From assembly GCA_013298595.1 (NCBI GenBank), contig JAAFIG010000014.1, positions 47,908-111,907 on the forward strand: 64,000 bases of DNA. Direction: 5' to 3'. The DNA is from Deinococcales bacterium (lineage in GTDB: Bacteria > Deinococcota > Deinococci > Deinococcales > JAAFIG01). The notes under the pieces were generated by a model. It was not told the DNA's origin. It did no database searches and saw only the letters and a program-made list of their open reading frames with translations. The translations under genes were made by a program, and so were the position numbers. Of this stretch, positions 33,945 through 41,663 are shown in pieces. Each line of letters opens with the position of its first letter. Position 1 is the first letter of the stretch.

Positions 33945-34748
33945 TTACGAAATAATTGTGCCTTGACCTGCCAATGCCTTAGAAACAGGCTTCTCGAGCC
34001 TCGCATCCCCAAAGATCACTTTTTGGCAACCACCTTGCACAGCTTCGGCTGCACCAAGCACTTTTTTCTTCATCCGGTCTTGGGCAAACTCGAGATAACT
34101 TTCCACATCATTGGCTGGAATATGGGTAATTAAACTGCTTTCATCTGGAAAATTGCGTAACAAACCAGGCACATTAGACAACAACAATAAAGCCTCGGCA
34201 CGAAGTTCGGTAGCTAAAGCTGCCGCTGCTCGGTCACCATCTACATTAATGGCAACCCCTTCAAAACTCGAGGCTGGCGGAGTCAAAACAGGTAAATACC
34301 CATTCTCGAGCAGCAAATGCAGCAATGCACCATTGACTTTCTCGACTGTGCCAGTGTGGTCACCACGTAAAATTTTGACTTTACCATTTTCGACAGCTCG
34401 GACAGAATCCTTGTGTTTACCTTCAAAAATTCTGCCATCCAAACCCGATAAGCCCACAGCATTGACACCACGCCGTTGCAAACGCTCAACAATACCTTTG
34501 TTTTGTTTACCACAATAAACCATCTCAAAAATCTCGAGGGTTTCACGATCCGTAAATCGGCTGGTATAACCACTTGGGCTGGTCACAAACTTTGGTGGAT
34601 GCCCCAGCAACTCGGCAATACGATTGGTTTCGGCACTACCACCATGCACCAAAACAAGTTTCTTACCCTCGAGCCAAAGGTCTGCAATATCGTTACAGAC
34701 TGCATCATAATCAATTCCGAGGCTACCGCCAACTTTAACAACAATCAC
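33945..34748 (-). CDS. lysZ: [LysW]-aminoadipate/[LysW]-glutamate kinase LysZ
   Basis: The product is 267 aa. The amino-acid kinase fold shows VVKVGGSLG, then VLVHGGSAETNRIAELLGHPP, EMVYCGKQNKGIVERL and LLLSNVPGLL. The HGGSAETN stretch and overall match to the Thermus enzyme mark the LysW-carrier pathway of lysine (and arginine) synthesis, typical of Deinococcota. It phosphorylates the side-chain carboxyl of the LysW-bound substrate. GTG 34748 gives the family start MIVVKVGG and has TAGAAT exactly 7 nt upstream; a TTG two codons earlier is less likely. Confidence 0.92.
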   Translation of the reverse strand: MIVVKVGGSLGIDYDAVCNDIADLWLEGKKLVLVHGGSAETNRIAELLGHPPKFVTSPSGYTSRFTDRETLEIFEMVYCGKQNKGIVERLQRRGVNAVGLSGLDGRIFEGKHKDSVRAVENGKVKILRGDHTGTVEKVNGALLHLLLENGYLPVLTPPASSFEGVAINVDGDRAAAALATELRAEALLLLSNVPGLLRNFPDESSLITHIPANDVESYLEFAQDRMKKKVLGAAEAVQGGCQKVIFGDARLEKPVSKALAGQGTIIS

Positions 34749-34772
34749 ACCCAAGATTCTAACATCCCTGAC

Positions 34773-35144
34773 TTAGACGATTTCATCAAATGGATTTAAG
34801 GATTTTAAATTTGCAATCCAACTAAAATCTTTGACATTACGAGTCACAAGCGTTAATGGATTAACCATCGCAGTTACAGCCACAATCGAATCGCCTAATC
34901 CCATTTTCTTTTGTTAGCGCAAAGCAACTGCTTGATCTACAACTGCACTCGAGATTGGTAAAATCTCTGCAGCAGCAAACAAGTCTTCCAAGACTGATTT
35001 CTCGAGTGGTGAAATTTTATGAAAACCAATCGTTTCAATCACATTAATAGCCGAGATCATCGTTGGATGCTCGAGAATAAAGTCATGCAAAAATTCGTGT
35101 TCTGGTTGGGTTGCGTAAATAAGGATATTGCTGTCCAGCAGCAT
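34773..35144 (-). pseudogene. VapC-type PIN toxin interrupted by an in-frame TAA
   Basis: The first 76 codons encode a PIN N-terminus (LLDSNILIYATQPEH, then ISAINVIETIGFHK) ending in VDQAVALR, then TAA at 34914-34916. The same frame continues for 46 codons as QKKMGLGDSIVAVTAM, VTRNVKDF and NPFDEIV before the natural stop. The acidic residues in GDSIVA and NVKDF lie beyond the stop, so the short product should be inactive. Related toxins have Gln-Gln-Lys here; one C-to-T change (CAA to TAA) explains it. The antitoxin gene upstream is intact. Confidence 0.85.
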
Positions 35145-35398
35145 TACTCTTCCTCACGTCCTGGTAGCTCACGATCTGTTCGAGTTTCTTTTTGCCATTC
35201 AAGTGGATCGCCAAACGAAGAGCGTTGACCTGACCGCGTGAGTCTCTTTAAGGCAGCAACCATCGCTTGACGGTCTGAACCTTTTTTGGATTCGTGCAAT
35301 ACAGTCACTAAAACCTCAGTCGCTTCGGTCTGCAATGGGCGTTCAGCCAGCCATTTAATTGAATCACCCTCAAGAATTGCTTTGTAGGTTTGCATCAT
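35144..35398 (-). CDS. Antitoxin partner of the broken PIN toxin
   Basis: The product is 84 aa: QTYKAILEGDSIKWLAERPL, then EVLVTVLHES and an acidic/basic C-terminal tail WQKETRTDRELPGREE. The small N-terminal beta unit followed by a charged tail is typical of VapB-like antitoxins whose tail wraps the PIN domain. Stop and toxin start overlap as TAATG. TAAAGT (35406-35411) lies 7 nt before ATG 35398, back to back with the tyrS promoter. Confidence 0.7.
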   Translation of the reverse strand: MMQTYKAILEGDSIKWLAERPLQTEATEVLVTVLHESKKGSDRQAMVAALKRLTRSGQRSSFGDPLEWQKETRTDRELPGREEE

Positions 35399-35441
35399 TC
35401 AAATCACTTTAACGCATTGTAGCATCACCAACCCTGAACCA

Positions 35442-35450
35442 TGCTATATT
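35442..35450 (+). promoter_or_regulatory. Extended -10 promoter of the tyrS leader
   Basis: TGC-TATATT (35442-35450) is an extended -10; no good -35 is seen at 16-18 nt. Seven bases (the CTCGAGT stretch) separate it from ATG 35458, so the leader-peptide message should be leaderless. Confidence 0.6.
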
Positions 35451-35457
35451 CTCGAGT

Positions 35458-35496
35458 ATGAATTTTTCAAAGCGATATTATCCTCGAGCTTTTTAG
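35458..35496 (+). CDS. Putative tyrS leader peptide with tandem Tyr codons
   Basis: ATG 35458 opens a 12-codon frame MNFSKRYYPRAF ending at TAG 35494-35496. Codons 7 and 8 are TAT-TAT (35476-35481), followed by CTCGAGC. An intrinsic terminator and then tyrS come next. A regulatory peptide with codons for the amino acid whose charging enzyme lies downstream is the hallmark of ribosome-mediated attenuation. It is translated here by hand and too short to be supported by homology. Confidence 0.65.
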   Translation: MNFSKRYYPRAF

Positions 35497-35548
35497 GTGG
35501 CTCGAGTCAAACGTGTTTTCTCGCGCCCCGTGCATTCGGGGCTTTTTT
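35483..35548 (+). terminator. Attenuator of tyrS: protector, antiterminator and terminator hairpins
   Basis: Protector: CTCGAGC (35483-35489) with GCTCGAG (35500-35506). Antiterminator: GGCTCGAG (35499-35506) with CTCGCGCC (35520-35527), seven of eight pairs. Terminator: GCCCCG (35525-35530) with CGGGGC (35537-35542), then six T. The three are mutually exclusive in the classical order. Stalling at the Tyr codons would mask the first arm and favour read-through into tyrS. Confidence 0.65.
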
Positions 35549-35560
35549 ATGGAGTGATTT

Positions 35561-36754
35561 ATGAACAATTTAAGTATTGAAGAACAAATTAGATTGATTC
35601 AACGTGGCACAGTGCATTTGCAACCAATGGATGAATTAAAAACCAAACTCGAGTCTGGGCGCAGACTGATTATCAAACTTGGCTGCGACCCAACCCGTCC
35701 AGATTTGCACCTTGGGCACGCTGTGGTACTCCGCAAAATGCGTTTATTTCAGGATTTAGGGCATAAAGTAATTCTGATTATTGGTGATTTTACAGGCATG
35801 ATTGGCGACCCAAGTGGCAAAAGCAAAACCCGTCCACCATTAACGCTCGAGGAAACCCGCGCCAATGCCAAAAGTTATATCGAACAGGCAACACTGGTTT
35901 TAGATGCCAACCCTGATAAACTCGAGATTCGTTATAATTCCGAGTGGTTACAAGAAATGCGTTTTGAAGAAGTGATTCGCCTCAGTGCTAAGTACACCGT
36001 GGCGCAAATGCTGACCAGAGAAGATTTCAGTAACCGTTACAACAATGGCACACCGATTAGTTTGCATGAGTTGTACTACCCGCTTGCCCAAGCGCAGGAC
36101 AGCGTGGCAATTAAAGCCGATATCGAACTTGGTGGCACCGATCAACTCTTTAACTTAATGGTTGGGCGTGATATTCAACGCGAATCTGGACTGGAACCGC
36201 AAATTGTACTGACCACACCATTACTGGTTGGTTTAGACGGCGTAGAAAAAATGTCCAAGAGTTTAGATAATTACATTGGTATTTCCGAACCTGCTGATGT
36301 GATGTTCTCAAAAATCATGAAAGTCCAAGATAGCAGCCTCAAAGAATACATCATGTATTGCACCAATCTCGAGGTCGAAGCAACTCTTGCTCTCGGCGCA
36401 GTACAAGCCCATAGAGTTTTAGCTCGAGCTGTGGTCACAGAATTTCATGGCTTAGATGCTGTCACTGCTGCCGAAATGAGATACGACAATGTTTCAAAAG
36501 GCGGTATTCCCAGCCAAATGCCAGAAATTACCATTCCAAGCGAAGAATTCTCGAGTGGAAGCATCAGTATTTTGCGCTTAGCAGTACTTTCAGGATTTGC
36601 CAACAGCAACGGCGAAGCCAAACGCATGATTCAAAATAAAGGCTACAAACTCAATGGCGAAACGGTGACTGATGAAAAGATGATGCTCGAGGTAGCAGAA
36701 CCAGTGGTTTTGCAAAAAGGTAAAAACGATTTTAAGCGATTAACTCGAGGGTAA
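35561..36754 (+). CDS. tyrS: Tyrosyl-tRNA synthetase
   Basis: The product is 397 aa. Class I signatures are HLGH (in PDLHLGHAVVL) and KMSKS (in GVEKMSKSLDN). The tyrosine pocket segments YPLAQAQDSVAIKADIELGG and GGTDQLFNLMVGRD are present, and an S4-like C-terminal domain ends the chain. The sequence is of the TyrS2/TyrZ subgroup rather than the E. coli type. It charges tRNA-Tyr. GGAGTG lies 6 nt before ATG. Expression is probably set by the attenuator upstream. Confidence 0.96.
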   Translation: MNNLSIEEQIRLIQRGTVHLQPMDELKTKLESGRRLIIKLGCDPTRPDLHLGHAVVLRKMRLFQDLGHKVILIIGDFTGMIGDPSGKSKTRPPLTLEETRANAKSYIEQATLVLDANPDKLEIRYNSEWLQEMRFEEVIRLSAKYTVAQMLTREDFSNRYNNGTPISLHELYYPLAQAQDSVAIKADIELGGTDQLFNLMVGRDIQRESGLEPQIVLTTPLLVGLDGVEKMSKSLDNYIGISEPADVMFSKIMKVQDSSLKEYIMYCTNLEVEATLALGAVQAHRVLARAVVTEFHGLDAVTAAEMRYDNVSKGGIPSQMPEITIPSEEFSSGSISILRLAVLSGFANSNGEAKRMIQNKGYKLNGETVTDEKMMLEVAEPVVLQKGKNDFKRLTRG

Positions 36755-36784
36755 AAAAGGCAAAATACATCTCGAGTTAACAAA

Positions 36785-36814
36785 AAAGACGAAAGCAACA
36801 TTGCTTTCGTCTTT
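36785..36814. terminator. Bidirectional terminator after tyrS
   Basis: Stem AAAGACGAAAGCAA (36785-36798) / TTGCTTTCGTCTTT (36801-36814), between tyrS (plus) and the Ig-like gene (minus). Confidence 0.88.
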
Positions 36815-36826
36815 CACTTTGTAGGT

Positions 36827-37738
36827 TTACTTTTGCGGTGCCAAGTAAACTGGGATATTTTTGTTTTTTGGCGCAACTGCTTTTAAGTTTGTCTGGCTTT
36901 TATAGCCTGCTGCTTCGACAGTATAAGTGTACTCGCCTGCATCCAATTGTGTGAACAAATACGGAGCGGTTCCTCGAGCAATTTCAGCTCCATTTTTATA
37001 CAAAATCACGTTCGCATTGGGTGTTGGGACTTTGCCATTGGTAAAACTCGAGATACGGAACTTACATGGGCACTTGGCATTACTGGCAGTGGTTTGTCCT
37101 GCTTTAACAACAATTTTCCGAGTTGCCAACGCACCACCAGCATTACGCAGTTCGTAAGTGTATTCACCTGGTTTGGTATCTGCACCTGAAACTGGGTAAC
37201 TCCATTTGCCATTGGCATCCACAGTCACAGTACCAACGCTTGTACCATTACGGAACATCTCGAGATTTTCACCTGCTTTACCTGTACCCTCGAGAATAAA
37301 ATCTTGGGCATCGAGGGTTTCGTTTTCATTGGGGTACAAGAAGGCAGCATTACTCGAGCCAGCCACAACATTGACATTGGTTAGTGCCGAGCCAACTCCT
37401 GTAGCAGCTATGCCATCGGCGTTGAGTGCTTTGACTTCTACAGTTTGTGTACCAACACTAGCAAAATTAGCCCCTGGGAAAGTCCATTCGCCATTGGCAT
37501 TAACTGGCGCACGTCCAATTTCTGCTCCAGCTACATATAAACCAACAGTTGAATTGGGTGAACCTGTACCAGCTAAACCAAAAGGTTGTCCGACGACGGG
37601 TGTACCAGAAACAGCCAACAATGTCGGGGCTTTTAAGGAGGCTGTTCCACCCATTTTGCCAAAAACACCAAAGAAACACAGCAACAACAGTAACGCTAAG
37701 ATGATGGCAACAAGCCAACGAATCCAATTGGGCATCAT
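36827..37738 (-). CDS. Membrane-anchored protein with bacterial Ig-like and PEGA-like domains
   Basis: The product is 303 aa. One N-terminal TM (about residues 5-27) anchors an exported part: two Ig-like repeats (APTLLAVSGTPVVGQPFGLA and the YPNENETLDAQDF region, each with a VNANGEW or VDANGKW turn) and a C-terminal PEGA-like domain (PNANVILYKNGAEIARGTAP). Such domains bind peptidoglycan or other proteins. Its start overlaps the stop of the helix-hairpin-helix gene as ATGA, so both are made together. Confidence 0.8.
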   Translation of the reverse strand: MMPNWIRWLVAIILALLLLLCFFGVFGKMGGTASLKAPTLLAVSGTPVVGQPFGLAGTGSPNSTVGLYVAGAEIGRAPVNANGEWTFPGANFASVGTQTVEVKALNADGIAATGVGSALTNVNVVAGSSNAAFLYPNENETLDAQDFILEGTGKAGENLEMFRNGTSVGTVTVDANGKWSYPVSGADTKPGEYTYELRNAGGALATRKIVVKAGQTTASNAKCPCKFRISSFTNGKVPTPNANVILYKNGAEIARGTAPYLFTQLDAGEYTYTVEAAGYKSQTNLKAVAPKNKNIPVYLAPQK

Positions 37739-39570
37739 TCACCATCCTTTGGGGTTACAACGTTTTCACCTTTGGCAAAGGCTGCTGCTTCAAGTTTAAT
37801 TTGCTCGAAATTCAAATCTTCATTCTCGAGCACAGCACCAATAGCTAATGGTGACATCTGTGCTAACTCTTCGTATACGTAAATACCCGCGCCGTACAGT
37901 TTTCGCATGGCAGCATCGCCGAGTCCTGTAATCAAATCAAAACGATCTCGGCGCAAGCTTTCAGCTTCTTTTAATTCGCTTTGTAAGCGTTTCATTTCGG
38001 CTTCGCGGCGCTCGAGTTGGGCTTTGCGAGTGGCTTCTCTGGCATCGGCAACATTGGTACCATCACGCAGGGCAATGGCTTCAGCTCGCCATAACTCGAG
38101 TTCTTCCGAGTCTACATTACGCCCGAGTGCAACAAGAATGACTTCGTCGGAGGCAGCGGCTAATTCAGCATAGGTGTTAATTCCAGCCGCCTCGAGTTTT
38201 GTTTCAGCCACATCGCCAATACCCTCTATACGTGAAAGTTTGGCTTCGATAACACGTTCTCGAGTTGGTGGTTTTTCACCTCGAGCAAAGAACGCAGCAT
38301 CTTCAATCCAAGCGATGTAATCGTATTTTTGGAATTCTTTGGGTTGAACTAGGGTATTTAACGCTTCGGGATTGCTTTGCGCTAATTGGGCAAAAGTTGT
38401 CATACCAGCTGCTTCAAGTTTACGCGCAATAACTGCACCAATGCCGTTGATATCCTCAAGGTTATCGGCTTTAGCTACTGAGCGGGAACGCAATTGCGAA
38501 ATTTCCGCATCGCGTTCTGTAATCTGTGAACGCAAAGCAGTCAATTCGGCTGAATGATCAGTGCCAAGCTTGGCTTGCAAACCTGCTAAGCCACCCACAC
38601 CTGCTGCTAAACTGGTGAAGCCCAATAATTCTGTGTTCTTGGCATGATGCTCTGCCTCGAGAGCAGCGTACTTGGCTTGTAAAGTCTCGAGTTCGGTATG
38701 TGCACCAACATGGCTGCGAGCTTCTGTCAGTTGAATTTCAAGTTCTGAAATACGACGCTTGGCACCATCAAGTTCTGTATTGCCTGCCATCTCGAGTTGT
38801 GATACTCGGCTTTTATAAGCAGCTAATTCAGTCTCGAGGCTATCGAGTTTTGCTTGAGTTTCGTTGGAAACACCTCGTGCCTCGAGTTCATCAATGCGGG
38901 CTTTTAAGCCCTCAAACTGCTGCATTCCAGCTCGAGTACGAGCCACTTCTGCCACACTTTCCGCAAGGCTGGCTTTGAGTTTTAGTTGAGCGGCTTCGGC
39001 ATCCGAGGCTTTGAGTACAGCAACATTAACTTCTTTGAGTTGAGCGACCTTCTCGGCTTCAAGGGCTGCCACTTTAGCTTCTAAATCCGTGGCTAAACTG
39101 GCTCGAGCTTGAATAGCTTCAAACCCTGTTGTTTTGGTTTTTAAACCCGACAACTCGGTTTGCAAACCATCAAACCGACCTTGTAGTGCATCAAAATCTG
39201 CGGCTTTGACTCGTAAACTTGCCAATTCACTTTCGGCAGTTGTCAATTTGGCTTTGACAGTATCAAAACCCTGCAATTGCAAACGCAAATCTGCATTGGC
39301 ACGCTCGAAACCTTCGAGTTTTGGTAAACGCACTTTTAATTCGCTGGCTTCAGTTTCCAGTTTCCCAAATAACGAATTACGCTCCGCGAATTGCAGTTTA
39401 GTTCGTTCAAGTTCAGTATTACCACTCGAGATTTTACGCTCGAGATCGGCAACTAAAGCCTGTTGCTGACTGTGTTTTTGACCCGAAAATAACCAATCGA
39501 GTAACCAACCCAGCAGCCAAAACAACAAGCCACCCAAAATAAACGAACAGAAATCGAACATGAATCCCAT
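37735..39570 (-). CDS. Membrane-anchored coiled-coil protein with three helix-hairpin-helix-like repeats
   Basis: The product is 611 aa. An N-terminal TM (MFDFCSFILGGLLFWLLGWL) is followed by about 350 residues of coiled coil rich in Leu-Glu pairs. Three helix-hairpin-helix-type units follow: LEDINGIGAVIARKLEAAG, LSRIEGIGDVAETKLEAAG and FDLITGLGDAAMRKLYGAG. These resemble the 'flap endonuclease-like 5' nuclease' annotation but carry no nuclease motif. ATG 39570 follows GGGAGG. The build suggests a membrane tether for DNA or for another protein. Confidence 0.82.
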   Translation of the reverse strand: MGFMFDFCSFILGGLLFWLLGWLLDWLFSGQKHSQQQALVADLERKISSGNTELERTKLQFAERNSLFGKLETEASELKVRLPKLEGFERANADLRLQLQGFDTVKAKLTTAESELASLRVKAADFDALQGRFDGLQTELSGLKTKTTGFEAIQARASLATDLEAKVAALEAEKVAQLKEVNVAVLKASDAEAAQLKLKASLAESVAEVARTRAGMQQFEGLKARIDELEARGVSNETQAKLDSLETELAAYKSRVSQLEMAGNTELDGAKRRISELEIQLTEARSHVGAHTELETLQAKYAALEAEHHAKNTELLGFTSLAAGVGGLAGLQAKLGTDHSAELTALRSQITERDAEISQLRSRSVAKADNLEDINGIGAVIARKLEAAGMTTFAQLAQSNPEALNTLVQPKEFQKYDYIAWIEDAAFFARGEKPPTRERVIEAKLSRIEGIGDVAETKLEAAGINTYAELAAASDEVILVALGRNVDSEELELWRAEAIALRDGTNVADAREATRKAQLERREAEMKRLQSELKEAESLRRDRFDLITGLGDAAMRKLYGAGIYVYEELAQMSPLAIGAVLENEDLNFEQIKLEAAAFAKGENVVTPKDGE

Positions 39571-39673
39571 TCTTGCCTCCCCACCTAGCAAAGATTGCTT
39601 TGACCGAATTTCCAGACAATCTATAGTCTATGGCAAGGAGTCAGTCATTCGCAAGCAGCGAAAATATTGTCTT

Positions 39674-41548
39674 TTAAGCACCTTCTAACACTTGTGAAAC
39701 TTCTTCCCAGCGACTCATCGCCTCGAGCAGTTCCGCATCAATTTCCGCATTGCGTTTTCCTAGCAGTGCAAAATCGGACGTTGGTTTTGGTGTACCCAAT
39801 TCGGTTTGCACCGCTAATTGTTCCGTCTCGAGCTGAGCAATTCTGGATTCCAAGGTTTTAATTTCTTCGCGTAATTTCCACGGATTAACCGATTTCTTAG
39901 TGGCAGCACTGGTTGCAACCACTTTTGTCTCGAGCACAGCAGCAGGGGCAGTAGCAAGTTTATGTTTCTCGAGGGCATATTCGTACTTACCTGGATACGT
40001 AAAAAGTTGTCCATCTTCAACAATCCAAATGGTATTTGCCACATTTTCAATAAATCGCCGATCATGCGAAACCATCACCAATGTGCCCGCAAAGTTCAGC
40101 ATTGCTGTTTCAAGCTTCTCGAGCATTTCCATATCAAGGTGATTGGTTGGTTCGTCTAAAACCAAAAAATTGCACTCTTGCAAAGAAAGTTTTAACAATG
40201 CCAAACGAGCACGTTCTCCACCTGATAAATTAGAGATTTTCTTATCTTTACTGCTAAATGGAAACAAGTACGCACCCAGTAAATCAAAGACTTCTTGGTC
40301 TTTTTCAAAAAACGGTTTAATCTCGAGAAATAACGTGCTGTTCGGGTCAATACCACGAAGTTGCTGATCGTAATACCCAAGTTTAACCCTCGAGCCAAGC
40401 CGTACCGAACTCCGAGGATCATCGGATGGTTCAAAGCCAAGCATGGTTTTTAACAGCGTAGATTTACCTGCACCATTACGTCCAATAATCGCAATGCGTT
40501 CACCACGCCGAATGGTCGCTTCGACACCACTAAATAAAGTCCTCGAGCCAAAACGTCGCGTGATATAACCACCTTGAAAAATCACATCACCTGTTTCCGA
40601 ACTTTGAAAACCAACCGTGGCTGCCCCTTGTTCGGCAGCTAATTCGCCCAATACATTTTCCGCAAAGCGTTCGGCACGTTTTGCCATAGCTCGAGCACGA
40701 ATTGCCAGTTTTTCATTACTATGACCCCATTGCCGTGTTTTTTCGGCACTGGCTTCTAAACGCTCGAGTTCTTTGAGTTGATTGGTGCGGGTTCGATCAT
40801 GGATTTCGCGTTCGGCAGTCCAGGCTTTCTTAAATGCCGAATAATTACCAGGGTAACGCTTGACTTCTTTGTTAAAAACCAGCGCCGTATCGGTTGCGAC
40901 AGCATCCAAAAAAGCACGATCATGCGAAATCATCAGCACCGCTCCAGGGTAACCACGTAAAAAACCTTCAAGCCACTCGAGCATCACAATATCCAAGTGA
41001 TTTGTAGGCTCGTCCAAGAGCAGCAACTCGGGTTGTGCCACCAGAATTTGTGCCAATGCCAAACGGGTTCGTTCACCACCACTAAGCCCATCAATTTTCT
41101 CGAGTTCACGTCCAAGAAAACCAAGACTACTTAAAACCGCATCCCGTCTCGAGCCTCTGGCATAACCACCACGCAAACGATAATGCTCCTCGAGTTCGTG
41201 ATACTCGTGCATTTTGTCTTCATCTTCAAGAAACGGCTCGAGTGACTTCATACTCTGTTCGAGCGCATCAAATTCGGTAAAAGCCGATTCAACCGCTTGG
41301 ATAATGCTTTGCCCAGCAGCAAACACAGGGTCTTGCGCCAAAGCCCGCACAGATAAACCAGGGGCACGAATCACTTTGCCATTGGTTGGGTCTTCGATAC
41401 CTGCTAGCATTCGCAAAATAGTGGTTTTACCCGCACCATTGCGTCCAACCACCGCTAAGCGTTCACCTTCATTAATCGTTAAACTACAACCAACTAAGAC
41501 ATCTTGTGAACCATAAAATTTTTCAACATTATCCAGAGCAACCAGCAT
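39674..41548 (-). CDS. ABC-F family ATPase
   Basis: The product is 624 aa with two ABC cassettes and no TM. Walker A: GRNGAGKTTIL and GRNGAGKSTLL; signatures LSGGERTRLALA and LSGGERARLALL; Walker B LLLLDEPTNHLD and FLVLDEPTNHLD. A linker of about 80 residues (the P-site tRNA interaction motif) joins the cassettes and a coiled C-terminal extension follows, as in Uup/YdiF-type proteins. ABC-F proteins act on ribosomes to relieve stalled or antibiotic-bound states. ATG 41548 is the family start; an earlier start adds 14 hydrophobic residues. Confidence 0.93.
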   Translation of the reverse strand: MLVALDNVEKFYGSQDVLVGCSLTINEGERLAVVGRNGAGKTTILRMLAGIEDPTNGKVIRAPGLSVRALAQDPVFAAGQSIIQAVESAFTEFDALEQSMKSLEPFLEDEDKMHEYHELEEHYRLRGGYARGSRRDAVLSSLGFLGRELEKIDGLSGGERTRLALAQILVAQPELLLLDEPTNHLDIVMLEWLEGFLRGYPGAVLMISHDRAFLDAVATDTALVFNKEVKRYPGNYSAFKKAWTAEREIHDRTRTNQLKELERLEASAEKTRQWGHSNEKLAIRARAMAKRAERFAENVLGELAAEQGAATVGFQSSETGDVIFQGGYITRRFGSRTLFSGVEATIRRGERIAIIGRNGAGKSTLLKTMLGFEPSDDPRSSVRLGSRVKLGYYDQQLRGIDPNSTLFLEIKPFFEKDQEVFDLLGAYLFPFSSKDKKISNLSGGERARLALLKLSLQECNFLVLDEPTNHLDMEMLEKLETAMLNFAGTLVMVSHDRRFIENVANTIWIVEDGQLFTYPGKYEYALEKHKLATAPAAVLETKVVATSAATKKSVNPWKLREEIKTLESRIAQLETEQLAVQTELGTPKPTSDFALLGKRNAEIDAELLEAMSRWEEVSQVLEGA

Positions 41549-41576
41549 AAGCTCGAGTTTAACCCACAATAAAAGA

Positions 41577-41607
41577 AAACTCGAGGGCAAGCATTCCCCT
41601 CGAGTTT
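41577..41607 (-). terminator. Terminator of glpK, CTCGAG in both arms
   Basis: Minus strand: stem AAACTCGAGGG / CCCTCGAGTTT (41597-41607 with 41577-41587), then TTCTTTTATT. Third terminator in the window with the palindrome in its stem. Confidence 0.82.
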
Positions 41608-41663
41608 AATCTGATGTCTGCCTAAAAGCTACTGAAAATAGCCAACTCGAGCTGAAATTATCA

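Noticed and set aside
34914-34916. Programmed recoding or selenocysteine at the PIN stop
   Set aside because: The codon is TAA, not TGA, and the residue expected from relatives is Gln; a nonsense mutation is simpler.
35450-35560. T-box riboswitch upstream of tyrS
   Set aside because: The leader is only about 100 nt and lacks a T-box sequence and specifier stem; a leader peptide with Tyr codons explains it better.
39674-41548. ABC exporter
   Set aside because: There are two cassettes and no membrane segment; the protein is ABC-F.
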